Shown piece after piece: positions 1 through 7,674 of a stretch of 21,439 bases of DNA (position 1 is the stretch's first letter; each line of letters opens with the position of its first letter). Where the stretch lies: positions 1-21,439 of the forward strand of contig JBEKTY010000183.1 in assembly GCA_049515555.1 (NCBI GenBank), written 5' to 3'. Source of the DNA: JBEKTY01 sp049515555 (lineage in GTDB: Bacteria; Planctomycetota; Planctomycetia; Pirellulales; Thermoguttaceae). A program made the position numbers and the translations under genes. The notes beneath the pieces were generated by a model. It did no database searches, was not told where the DNA came from, and saw nothing but the letters and a program-made list of their open reading frames with translations.

Positions 1-1
1 G

Positions 2-175
2 CCCACCGATCGCGATTGGAGCTACCACGGCGGCGATCTCGACGGCGTCGTGCAACATCCGATCACCGTGACCCGGGTCGTGGTCGCCTTGCGCGACAGG
101 CAGGTCTACCTGACGGACTTGGTTCCTGCCCGCAGCCGCTCGGTCCGCCTGGGAAGCCTGCTGGCAGGCGATTGA
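2..175 (+). CDS. C-terminal end of an unidentified protein (partial)
   Basis: An open frame enters from the left edge and ends at TGA 173-175, giving the last 57 residues of a protein. The visible peptide contains WSYHGGDLDGVVQHP and ends RLGSLLAGD. It is mostly short beta-type hydrophobic stretches (TVTRVVVALRD, VYLTDLV), which suits the last beta sheet of an extracellular or carbohydrate-active protein, but I do not recognise a family. It is followed after 45 bp by the beta-helix gene on the same strand, so the two are probably co-transcribed. Function is left open. Confidence is for the coding call only. Confidence 0.6.
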   Translation, partial: PTDRDWSYHGGDLDGVVQHPITVTRVVVALRDRQVYLTDLVPARSRSVRLGSLLAGD

Positions 176-220
176 TTGCCCTGGTTGTCGTTTGAAAGTC
201 CCGAGTCGTGGAGGTTGTAC

Positions 221-2704
221 ATGAGACGATTGCCCACGTGCATCACTATCGGCGTTTGCGCTGTAGGTTGGTTTGGCCCCTACGGTTGGGCTGCGGCCCC
301 GCGTATCGGCCAGACGCACGATCCAGCTTGGGCCGGACACACGATGGTCGTGGCCGGCGACGGTTTCGTGCCGAAGAAGACCGAGTTCCGCATCTGGAGC
401 CCGCAGTGGGACGAGATCGATCGCCGGCGCGCCGCCCAGAAGCCCGATACGCAGCCCGTCGACGGCCAAACCCAGGCCGACGTAGAGCGACTCCTGGCTT
501 ACTTGGGGCAGGCCTTGCCGCCGCTCCCGGCCGCGCCGCCGGCCAACAGCATGGCCTGCCCGATCCTGAAGTGCACCAACCAGCTTGCGGCGGTCGAGTT
601 TCCCCGATATCTACGGTATCACTCCGGGCCGGCGACCCGCTACCTGGCCGTGCTCTACGCGGGCGACAAGGAGAACGGCTGGTCGGCCCCTTGGCTATTC
701 AACCGCACGGCCGCACATTTCCTCACGGCCGACGAAGCGACGCCCGGCGCCAGCCTGCGCGTGATCGGCCGCAACCTGTGGGCAGCCGGGCCGCCGCCCC
801 TGGTCGCGCTCGTGGATCGCAACACCCAGGCCAGGATCCGGTGCAGCGTGCAGTCGCGATTCTACGGACACTACAACTTCAACGCCTTCTACGATTGGGA
901 ATTCACCGTGCCGGCTTCGGCGTCGGCCGGCACGTACGAGGTGCGGGTACACGATGGGACGGGCGAGGCCTACGGCTGGTCGGGTCCGCTGCCGTTGCGC
1001 GTGGCCGCTGCGCGAGCCGACACGCGCAAGGTGTTCGACGCCGGGCTGTACGGCGTGAAGGCCGACGGCGTCGCCGACGATGGCCCGGCCCTGCAAAAGG
1101 TACTGGACGCGGCGGGCCAGGCGGCGCCGTCCGTGCTGCTGTTGCCGGCCGGAATCTCCATCAGCGGCAAACCGATCGCGATCCCGCCGGGCGTCACCCT
1201 GCGCGGCCGAGGAATGCACAATAGCATCCTCCGCTCGGCGCCGGGCGCGGCGATGTACACCATGATCACCGCCGGCAACGATTTCGCCCTGGAAGATCTG
1301 TGCCTGGAAGGCAGCGGTCCGAGCGTGCGCCTGCTCTTGTCGATCGGCGTGCGGGACGGACTGGCCGAGAACGTGCGGCTCCAGCGATGCCGCTTCCTGA
1401 CGACCGAGCCCGACCGGCCGCGCGAAATCGCCATCGACCGCGTCCGGCGCATGTCGATCATCGGCTGCCAGTTCAACGACGTCGGCGCGTACGGCTCGTA
1501 CATGGAACTGTCGTATATCGGTCACAACCGCAGCGAAGTGACGCACTGGCTTTACGGCGGCCTGGGGCTCGGGTTGGGGCGTGTGACGCGTCATTGCCTG
1601 GTCGAGCACAACCACGGCATCGGCCCGCGCGGCAGCGGCACCGTGTCCACGGGCTGCCATTTCCAAAGCCACTTCGCGCGGAACACCGTCGAACGCACCC
1701 TGAGCTGCGACGGCGAAGCCTACCTGCTGGAAGGGGCGGGCGCGGCTTGGTACGGGAAACCCGTCTCGCCGCGGCCGGACCAGGTGAAATTCCCTGCCCA
1801 GTACTGGACGGTCTACGCCAAGGGTCCGGCCGTGCCCGCCTGGCTCGACCAGTATCTCAAGCCTTACGTGAGCCAGTACGTGATCGTCATCACCAAGGGC
1901 AAGGGCCTGGGGCAATATCGCCGCATCGCGGCCCTCAAGGGCGACACGCTGCTCCTGGAATCCCCCTGGGCGGTCCCGCCCGACGCGAGCAGCGAGGCGG
2001 CCCTCATGCACGGCTCGATCGAATGCGCCCTGGTCAACAACATGGCTTTTCACACCAACGGCACCACCGGCGGCCTGTTCCTGGCCGGCGGCATGAATAC
2101 CATCGTGGACGGCCAGGTCGGCGTCGACACGGGCGGGCCTTACGTCTGGAGCTCCGTCGAGCCGGTCGAAACCGCCCGAACCGACGGCCTGAAGTTCCGC
2201 GTCGTACCCGATTACTTCAACCAGATCCTTCACGGGCGATGGCACGACAAAGCGAACATTTTTCTGACCGATGGCGTAGGCCTGCGTTTCAAGACTGATC
2301 AGCTCGAAGCGATCCCGCAGCTCGGTACCCTGGTTGCCGAGAACGATATCCGCTATCCGAAGGATTGTGGCTGGGGCGCCAGTAGTTTCATCGACCTTGA
2401 GTCCGATCCGCGCCAGGACCAGGATAATCCCGACCGCGGCAAGTTCCCGGCGGTCGTCGTGGCCGGGAAGAACCTGTTTCCAGCCGTCGAGGAGAACCGC
2501 GTGCGCTCGGCCGACGTCGGCGTCTGGCTCGGCCCGCGGACCGAAGGAGCGATCGTGCGCCGAAACGTGTTCAATAGCGTACGATTCGAGCGCGTCAAGG
2601 ACCTCGGCCACGACAGCCTGATCGGCGCATCGACCAATGAGACGGAGTGGCACAGTTTCTGGGGGGCAGGGCTGAACATCGATTTGCTCCCCGAGCACCC
2701 GTAG
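221..2704 (+). CDS. Secreted beta-helix protein, pectate-lyase-3 type
   Basis: This is an 827-residue exported protein. I chose ATG 221 over an upstream TTG at 176 because GGAGG (210-214) sits 6 bp before it and the protein then begins with a normal signal peptide (MRRLPTCITIGVCAVGWF..WAAA). Residues about 26-265 form two Ig/IPT-like beta segments (AWAGHTMVVAGDGFVPKKTE; later TVPASASAGTYEVRVHDGTG). From about residue 270 there is the typical start of a Pectate_lyase_3 / GH55-like right-handed beta-helix: DAGLYGVKADGVADDGPALQ, then LLLPAG, then GVTLRGRG. Repeating helix turns continue to near the end (LEDLCLEGSG, IIGCQFNDVGAYGS, CLVEHNHGIG). Such proteins bind or cleave polysaccharides outside the cell. 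The substrate and catalytic residues cannot be assigned from sequence alone, and it could be a binding protein rather than an enzyme. Confidence 0.85.
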   Translation: MRRLPTCITIGVCAVGWFGPYGWAAAPRIGQTHDPAWAGHTMVVAGDGFVPKKTEFRIWSPQWDEIDRRRAAQKPDTQPVDGQTQADVERLLAYLGQALPPLPAAPPANSMACPILKCTNQLAAVEFPRYLRYHSGPATRYLAVLYAGDKENGWSAPWLFNRTAAHFLTADEATPGASLRVIGRNLWAAGPPPLVALVDRNTQARIRCSVQSRFYGHYNFNAFYDWEFTVPASASAGTYEVRVHDGTGEAYGWSGPLPLRVAAARADTRKVFDAGLYGVKADGVADDGPALQKVLDAAGQAAPSVLLLPAGISISGKPIAIPPGVTLRGRGMHNSILRSAPGAAMYTMITAGNDFALEDLCLEGSGPSVRLLLSIGVRDGLAENVRLQRCRFLTTEPDRPREIAIDRVRRMSIIGCQFNDVGAYGSYMELSYIGHNRSEVTHWLYGGLGLGLGRVTRHCLVEHNHGIGPRGSGTVSTGCHFQSHFARNTVERTLSCDGEAYLLEGAGAAWYGKPVSPRPDQVKFPAQYWTVYAKGPAVPAWLDQYLKPYVSQYVIVITKGKGLGQYRRIAALKGDTLLLESPWAVPPDASSEAALMHGSIECALVNNMAFHTNGTTGGLFLAGGMNTIVDGQVGVDTGGPYVWSSVEPVETARTDGLKFRVVPDYFNQILHGRWHDKANIFLTDGVGLRFKTDQLEAIPQLGTLVAENDIRYPKDCGWGASSFIDLESDPRQDQDNPDRGKFPAVVVAGKNLFPAVEENRVRSADVGVWLGPRTEGAIVRRNVFNSVRFERVKDLGHDSLIGASTNETEWHSFWGAGLNIDLLPEHP

Positions 2705-2743
2705 CCGGAAGGAAAGCGGACCAAGTGAAAGGACCGATTGCTG

Positions 2744-3160
2744 ATGCCTGCTATGAGATTGATCATCAAGTTCGCCGCGGTATGTCTGCCGCTGTGCTCC
2801 CGGATCGCCGTCACAGGCGCGGACAACCAAGACTATTCCAAGGAGGTGCAGGTCTTCACCGATGTCGTCTACGGTCACAAGTTCGCGCTGGCCATGACCA
2901 TGGACGTGCTCCGGCCGAAAAGGGCAAACGGCGCGGGAATCGTTTGGATCGTCAGCGGGGCCTGGCATTCCCACGTTTTTCCTCCCGAAGCCGCTTTCTC
3001 ATCAACGTACCCGTACGCTGGTTTCTTTGATTGCCGCGCACTCTTGGACAAGGGGTTGGCAGTTTTCTTCGTTCGCCATGGCGACGGATCGCGATTTGTT
3101 CTGCCCGAGATCGTCGACGACGTGCGCCGCAGCATCCGTTTCATTCGCCTCAACGCCTGA
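2744..3160 (+). pseudogene. Truncated alpha/beta hydrolase (N-terminal part only)
   Basis: ATG 2744 follows AAGGA (2729-2733) at 10 bp and opens a 138-residue frame ending at TGA 3158-3160. After a signal peptide (MRLIIKFAAVCLPLCSRIAVTGA) come the first strands of a secreted alpha/beta hydrolase of the dienelactone hydrolase / acyl-peptide esterase kind: VVYGHKFALAMTMDVLRP, then IVWIVSGAWHS, then LLDKGLAVFFVRHGDGSRFV, then PEIVDDVRRSIRFIRLNA. In the family the next element is the nucleophile elbow GxSxG, followed by the Asp and His of the triad. All of these are absent here because the frame stops and the DNA changes into an FGE-domain sequence. The product could not be an active hydrolase. 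It lies 39 bp after the beta-helix gene and was probably its operon partner. Confidence 0.75.
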
Positions 3161-3432
3161 AGACGCCCAACGTTTGGGGCCTCTATGACATGTGCGGCAA
3201 TGTCAGCCAGTGGTGTCTGGACCTGCACGCCGACTACTCGGGCAATGCCACGGACCCCGTCGGGCCGGCACCTGAAAAACGCCAGGGAGGACACATTCTT
3301 CGCGGCGGATACTGGTCGATGTCCGCGCCGGGCTGCCGCTCCTCCGCGCGAAACTACGACTGTGCCAACCCGCCCTATACCGGCCGGTTCAACGTCTGCG
3401 GTTTTCGCTTGGCTCTGCCGCTGGGGCAGTGA
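3157..3432 (+). pseudogene. C-terminal remnant of a formylglycine-generating-enzyme-type (FGE-sulfatase) domain
   Basis: In another frame from the hydrolase fragment, starting right at its end, the DNA reads LKTPNVWGLYDMCGNVSQWC, then GGHILRGGYWSMSAPGCRSS, then NVCGFRLALPLGQ and TGA 3430-3432. WGLYDM.GNV.[EQ]WC, LRGG.W and GFRLA are the hallmark C-terminal motifs of the FGE-sulfatase (SUMF1-like) fold, which also occurs in many planctomycete secreted proteins and kinase-linked proteins. Only about 90 of the usual 220-280 residues remain. There is no start codon or ribosome site suited to this frame: the nearest open ATG frame would use upstream DNA that encodes the hydrolase in a different frame. 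It is therefore a gene fragment joined to the hydrolase fragment. Domain identity is firm; enzymatic activity is excluded. Confidence 0.8.
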
Positions 3433-3514
3433 AGGCCGCAGCTTGTCTTCGGTGACGTCGGCCGCAAAGAACAGTCCCCAGTCCGGATTCCAGCGACTCC
3501 GCGCCAAAGAGCAC

Positions 3515-3710
3515 CTATGGACTGCCTTCCGCGATGCGGGTGGGCGCGGCCTCAGCCGGACAGGTTCCCGTAGACGGGAAGATAACCTCGGCACCGTCCT
3601 TGTAGAATACGAGCCGTTTGTCTTTGCGGCCGTACGATATCGCAAAGGTTGGGCGTTGTAGTGTAAACACCCAGGCGTGTATGTGTTGACAATGCCACCC
3701 GCGCAGTCAA
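3515..3710 (-). pseudogene. Possible antisense coding relic
   Basis: Read on the minus strand, one frame between an upstream TGA near 3710 and TAG 3515-3517 gives about 64 residues including GWHCQHIHAWVF, then PTFAISYGRKDKRLVFYKDG and AEVIFPSTGTCP. The composition (alternating hydrophobic and charged residues, YKDG turn) looks like protein, unlike the Arg/Ser/Pro-rich shadow frames around it. There is no start codon with a ribosome site, and I do not recognise the family. It may be the tail of a gene whose front has been lost, or a chance frame. Confidence 0.25.
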
Positions 3711-3713
3711 AAT
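3686..3713 (+). promoter_or_regulatory. Possible sigma-70-type promoter
   Basis: TTGACA at 3686-3691 matches the -35 consensus. After 16 bp, CAAAAT at 3708-3713 matches four of six -10 positions. It lies 77 bp before the ATG of the Tat-protein pseudogene at 3790, in the right orientation. The -10 is weak, and planctomycete promoters are poorly defined. Confidence 0.3.
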
Positions 3714-3789
3714 GACGGCAGAACGGACGCCAGGGACGACTAGGGACGACCGGCGCCGATACCGACAACGTACCAGGGAGCCTTCTTCC

Positions 3790-4214
3790 ATGCCCTACAA
3801 CAACATGCGCCGTTGTACATCTTTGACACGCCGGGAAATACTGCGCAGTACGCTCACCGGGGCCTGCCTCTGGTCGGTTATATCACGGCCGTCCGTGGCC
3901 GCTGACGCCAAGGAGCCGGTGACGCCGGCCTTCTGGACGAGCCGCCTGGCCGACGTGGACGCGGCCGTGCGGCAAGTCCGCAAGGGCCGACAGCGTCTAC
4001 GGCCAGCAGGGCGCGGTCGCCGGGTTCCATATCGAGGGGAACATCAGGCGCCAGCGCACCGGGTTTGACCGGCAGTCGAAGATTGTCGAGGGCCGGCAGG
4101 GGATGCCGCAGGGCACTTGGGTCTACTCGCGGCCGAACAAGTATGAACCTGGCCGGGGACACGTGGCCGTGTACAATTGGGACCGGCGGAGAAGCGTCGA
4201 GGCCGACCTCGGGA
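3790..4214 (+). pseudogene. Frameshifted, truncated Tat-exported protein
   Basis: ATG 3790 follows AGGGAG (3775-3780) at 9 bp. The first frame encodes a twin-arginine signal (TRREILRSTLTGACLWSVIS.. ending SVAADA) and then AFWTSRLADVDAAVRQVRK. At about 3984 the sense moves one frame over: removing one G from AAGGGCC restores KADSVYGQQG, followed by AVAGFHIEGNI, then FDRQSKIVEGRQGMPQGTWV, then YSRPNKYEPGRGHVAVYNWD and SVEADLG. The RPN.YEPGR..V.VYNW segment resembles the closing domain of secreted planctomycete beta-helix proteins, as far as I can recall. The frame then runs into the inverted repeat at 4215-4293 and stops at TAG 4313-4315 without the normal C-terminus. The short distance between Tat signal and C-terminal motif suggests a large internal deletion as well. 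The single-base shift could also be a sequencing error. Confidence 0.65.
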
Positions 4215-4293
4215 GGGAAAAAGGGGACAGGCACCATTTGCCGGAACGGCCCGGAGGGTGCTTCGCACAAATGGTGCCTGTCCCCTTTTTCCC
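4215..4293. repeat. REP/REPIN-like inverted repeat (perfect 26-bp arms, 27-bp loop)
   Basis: Left arm 4215-4240 begins GGGAAAAAGGGGACAGGCAC and ends CATTTG. Right arm 4268-4293 is its exact reverse complement, ending in CCTTTTTCCC. The 27-bp loop (4241-4267) is GC-rich and holds the small hairpin TGCTTCGCA. The core GGGGACAGGCACC is the sequence type carried by REP elements mobilised by RAYT (REP-associated Y1 tyrosine) transposases in several GC-rich phyla. No RAYT gene is present in the window, so this copy would be non-autonomous. It sits between the last recognisable codons of the Tat-protein pseudogene and the Shine-Dalgarno of the PQQ gene. It may also act as a transcription terminator, since the right arm ends in a T-rich run. 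Confidence 0.8.
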
Positions 4294-4361
4294 AGAATCC
4301 CGCAAGGTCATTTAGGCTCGGAAATCGTCGCGCTGGGCTCGAATTATCGGAGGGTCTTGCC

Positions 4362-7300
4362 ATGATGCGGTTTTGCCCGTGGATCTTGATGGCGGCCTGC
4401 GCGATCGCCGGCCATGGAACGTTCGTCCGGGCCGCCGACTGGCCGACGTGGCGGCACGACGCCGCGCGGAGCGCCGCCGCGCCGGATGAAATCGCCGCCC
4501 GTCCGGTGCTCCTCTGGTCGCGGAAGCTTCCGCCGGTGCGCCAGGCCTGGCCACGGGAATTCGAGCAGCGCATCAATTTCGACGCCTCCTATGAGCCGGT
4601 GGTCATGGACCAGTCGCTCTTCCTGGGATCACCCAACGACGGCAGCGTTACGGCCTACGACACCCGGACCGGCGGGGAGAAATGGAAGTTCTACACCGAA
4701 GGACCGGTGCGCTGCGCGCCCGCTTGCTGGAAAGGCAAGGTCTACACCGGATCGGATGACGGCCATCTCTACTGTCTCGACGCCAAGACCGGCGCCGTGG
4801 TCTGGAAGTTTCGCGGCGCCCCTGCCGATCGTCCGGACCGCAGGCAATTGGGCAACGAACACCTGGTCTCGTTTTGGCCGGTCCGCGGTGGGCCGGTCAT
4901 CGCCAGCGGAACCGTCTATTTCGGGGCGGGAATCTGGCCGATCTTCGGCGTCTTCGTGCATGCCCTGGACGCCGAAACGGGCCGGCCGAAATGGACCAAT
5001 GACCGCCTGAACTACGTCGGTCCCGTGCGCATCGACCATGACGAGTTCGCCGAAGTCGGCATGTCTCCGCAGGGGCACTTCGTCGTGGCCGCGGACAGGC
5101 TCCTCGTGCCCAATAGCCGCGCGCTGCCCGCCGGGCTGGACCTGGCGACCGGCAAGCTCGCCTACTACATGCAAGGCTGCCGGCACGGCGACAGCCGCGT
5201 GGCGGCGCACGGCCGGTACGCCTTCGTGGGCAAGGAAGGCGTGCTGGGCCTCGGCGATCTGCGCGAGGTCGGCAGCCGGTGGGCCGGCCGAGGTGACAGC
5301 AAGCCGGACGGCTATCGGGGCCCCGTCTTGCGTGCCGAGGACCTGGCGAAACTCCCCAGGGTCTTCCCGCACTGGGGCTACAACGCCGATTGGCACCTGT
5401 ACGAGTGCCCGGGATTTTCGTACAAGTCGGTGGAAGGGTGCGACGCCTCATCGGCCTTCGAAAATCATATCGCCTACGGGGCGGCCAAAGGCGTGTTCTA
5501 CGCGTACAACCTGGCAACGGCCCAGGCATCGCCCGTCGAACAAACGATGTTCGAAAAGACGATTCATACCCTGAAGTGGCGGCCGGAGGCCATGTGGCGA
5601 TTCCAGCCGCCCTGCACAGGGCCGTCTAGTCCGCTCGTGATCAAGGCCGGACCACGCCTGTACGGGCACGCGGGCGGGCGATTGATTGCGCTGGAGAACC
5701 TCGACAAGCAGCCGCGTGTGGCGTGGGAGAAGGAGCTTGTCGGGAGGCCGACCAGCCTGATCGCCGCCGACAACAAGCTCTTTGCCGCAACGGCCGAAGG
5801 CGAAATCTATTGCTTCGGCCAGCCGGGTGAAGCGACGGCCGCCCCCACGACCTACGCCCGCGATGCCGTGTCACTGGGGCCCAAGACGGACGTCTGGCCC
5901 GACAAGGTCCGGAGGATCGTCAAGGCCTCCGGCGTCGAATCGGGCTATTGCCTGGTGTTGGGCGTGAGGGACGGAAGGCTGATCGAGGAACTCCTGAAGC
6001 AGACCGATTTGCTCATCCTGGCCGTGGATCGGGACGCGACGAAGATCGACCTTCTGCGGCGACGCTTCGACGCGGCCGGTTTCTTGGGCTCGCGGGTGGA
6101 ACTGTTCGTCGGCGAGCCGTTGGCGTTCGGTTTACCGCCTTACCTTGCGAGCCTGATCGTTTCGGAAGATCAAGAGGCGGCGGGCTTCTCCGCCGGGCAG
6201 GACGCCGCCAACGTGCTCCACGCGCTGCGCCCCTACGGCGGCACGCTATGCCTGGAAATGCCGCCGGAGTCGCAGTCGTCTTGGCCGGCATGGACCAGGG
6301 CGGCGGTCAAGACCGTCGTCACGCGCGACGGTGGCTGGTCACTTTGGGTTCGGGAAGGCCCGTTGCCGGGGGCAGCCTGCTGGACCCACGAGGCCGCCGA
6401 CGCGTCATGCACCTTCACCGCGATGGCGGGCGGGATGCTCGTGGCCTACGACGCCTACACCGGGCGGCCGCTGTGGAAGAAGGAGTTCACGGCCTTCCGC
6501 CATCACGCGCGTTTCGCCGCGCTGGACGACGCGATCTACCTCGTCGCCGACGGAAAGTGCATGCTCTGCGAGCCCGCCACGGGCAAAACGCTCAAGACCT
6601 TCACCTTCAACGCGGCGGAAGCGACCACCGCCAAGGACTTGCGCGTCGGCGGCGACGTGATCATCGTGGCATGCAGCGGCGTCACGGAGAAGGACGTGCA
6701 GCACCCCGACTACGAGAACAACGGCTACTTCGAGAGCCGGATGCTGGTCTGCCTGGACCGCAACAGCGGGGCCGAGCTATGGCGGACCACGGCAAAGCAT
6801 CGTTTCCATAATCTTGGTCTGGCCATAGGCGGTGGATTGTTCTTCCTGACCGATTCCATCTCCAGCACGGCGTTTCGCGCCGTCCTGAAGGGCACGCCCG
6901 CCGCGGAAACCGACTCCACGATCCGGGCCGTCGATCTCCGCACGGGGGCGCAAGCCTGGTCGCGGAAGATCACCTATGCGCCGGACGCCCTCCGATGGGG
7001 CGGCGAGTTCGTGCAGTTCTCGGCGGAGAGCGGAGTCCTCTTGGTGGGCCGGAAGCCGCATCCGATCGGCCTGGGGGCCGTTGTTAGCGGCTTGGACGCC
7101 AAGACCGGGAGGATCCTGTGGGAGAAGAGAAGAATCGGCCAAGCGCCGGTCATTATGCACGGCAAGACGTTCATCAGCGGCGACGTCGCCGACCACGGCG
7201 ACAACGCCACGGTGCACGACCTTCTCACCGGCGAGAAGATCGGGAGCTTCCCGTTCCGCGTCAACGGGTGCAATTACATCATCGGCAGCAGGCACCTGAT

Positions 7301-7604
7301 CATGGCCCGCAACGGCACCGTGGCGTATGCCGACATCGAACAGAAGAAGAACTACAGTCTGCGCAACATCCGCTCCGGTTGCAGCAACAGCCTGCCCGCC
7401 GCCGACGGCCTGCTCAACGCGCCCAATTACGCCTTCGGATGTATCTGCAACTATCCGATCCAGACTTCGCTGGCGATGGTCTACATGCCCGAGGTCGCCG
7501 CCTGGTCGGGAACCGAGCCGCTCACGGTCACAGCACCGGCGGCGCCGCCCCCGGCGTCGAAGTCTGCACACAATGGATTGGATGTGGGAGGACGGCACCC
7601 TTGA
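4362..7604 (+). CDS. Exported PQQ-type beta-propeller protein with methyltransferase-like segment
   Basis: This is a 1080-residue protein. I chose ATG 4362 (a second ATG follows at 4365) because GGAGGG (4349-4354) lies 7 bp upstream and a signal peptide follows (MMRFCPWILMAACAIAGHGT..VRAADW). DWPTWRHDAAR opens a PQQ-like / BamB-like propeller with blades such as GSVTAYDTRTGGEKWKF, GHLYCLDAKTGAVVWKF and FVHALDAETGRPKW. Near residues 515-650 a different fold appears: YCLVLGVRDGRLIEELL, then LILAVDRDATKIDLLRRRF, then SRVELFVGEP. This matches motifs I-III of a class I SAM-methyltransferase in degenerate form. Propeller blades resume near residue 670 (MLVAYDAYTGRPLWKK) and the protein ends with a Cys-containing block (CSNSLPAADG, FGCICNYPIQTS). 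The role is unknown: PQQ-propeller homology does not prove a cofactor, and SAM would be unlikely outside the cytoplasm. It is convergent with the kinase gene. Confidence 0.85.
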   Translation: MMRFCPWILMAACAIAGHGTFVRAADWPTWRHDAARSAAAPDEIAARPVLLWSRKLPPVRQAWPREFEQRINFDASYEPVVMDQSLFLGSPNDGSVTAYDTRTGGEKWKFYTEGPVRCAPACWKGKVYTGSDDGHLYCLDAKTGAVVWKFRGAPADRPDRRQLGNEHLVSFWPVRGGPVIASGTVYFGAGIWPIFGVFVHALDAETGRPKWTNDRLNYVGPVRIDHDEFAEVGMSPQGHFVVAADRLLVPNSRALPAGLDLATGKLAYYMQGCRHGDSRVAAHGRYAFVGKEGVLGLGDLREVGSRWAGRGDSKPDGYRGPVLRAEDLAKLPRVFPHWGYNADWHLYECPGFSYKSVEGCDASSAFENHIAYGAAKGVFYAYNLATAQASPVEQTMFEKTIHTLKWRPEAMWRFQPPCTGPSSPLVIKAGPRLYGHAGGRLIALENLDKQPRVAWEKELVGRPTSLIAADNKLFAATAEGEIYCFGQPGEATAAPTTYARDAVSLGPKTDVWPDKVRRIVKASGVESGYCLVLGVRDGRLIEELLKQTDLLILAVDRDATKIDLLRRRFDAAGFLGSRVELFVGEPLAFGLPPYLASLIVSEDQEAAGFSAGQDAANVLHALRPYGGTLCLEMPPESQSSWPAWTRAAVKTVVTRDGGWSLWVREGPLPGAACWTHEAADASCTFTAMAGGMLVAYDAYTGRPLWKKEFTAFRHHARFAALDDAIYLVADGKCMLCEPATGKTLKTFTFNAAEATTAKDLRVGGDVIIVACSGVTEKDVQHPDYENNGYFESRMLVCLDRNSGAELWRTTAKHRFHNLGLAIGGGLFFLTDSISSTAFRAVLKGTPAAETDSTIRAVDLRTGAQAWSRKITYAPDALRWGGEFVQFSAESGVLLVGRKPHPIGLGAVVSGLDAKTGRILWEKRRIGQAPVIMHGKTFISGDVADHGDNATVHDLLTGEKIGSFPFRVNGCNYIIGSRHLIMARNGTVAYADIEQKKNYSLRNIRSGCSNSLPAADGLLNAPNYAFGCICNYPIQTSLAMVYMPEVAAWSGTEPLTVTAPAAPPPASKSAHNGLDVGGRHP

Positions 7605-7674
7605 CGTTGTCCACCACCTCAATGCTATCCTAACCCTGGCAACGCCCCTGTGCTGTCCGCGAACTTCTCGGCGG
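7605..7674. other. Short spacer between convergent genes
   Basis: Seventy bases separate the TGA of the PQQ gene (+) from the TAG of the WD40 kinase gene (-). I see no strong hairpin with a T-run here, so termination on either strand is not explained by the sequence. Confidence 0.6.

Larger units (their letters stand above)
3433..3789. other. 357-bp gap in a decayed region
   Basis: No intact gene is visible here. The left two thirds may hold a minus-strand coding relic (3515-3710), and the right end carries a possible promoter for the next gene. No transposon ends or tRNA were found. With decayed genes on both sides, this is best read as scar DNA left by deletions. Confidence 0.5.

Noticed and set aside
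695..2974. A 759-residue minus-strand frame opposite the beta-helix gene
   Set aside because: It is a shadow frame caused by high third-position GC: rich in Arg, His, Asp and Ala, with no recognisable motifs, while the plus frame has a signal peptide and a beta-helix.
3565..3580. TTCCCG-TAGA-CGGGAA hairpin in the decayed gap
   Set aside because: A 6-bp stem with no T-run, inside a possible coding relic; no evidence of a terminator role.
4123..4311. A 62-residue minus-strand frame (KKGTGTICAK...) and similar plus-strand frames across the repeat
   Set aside because: They are translations of the REPIN-like inverted repeat, which reads open on both strands; no ribosome site or family supports them.
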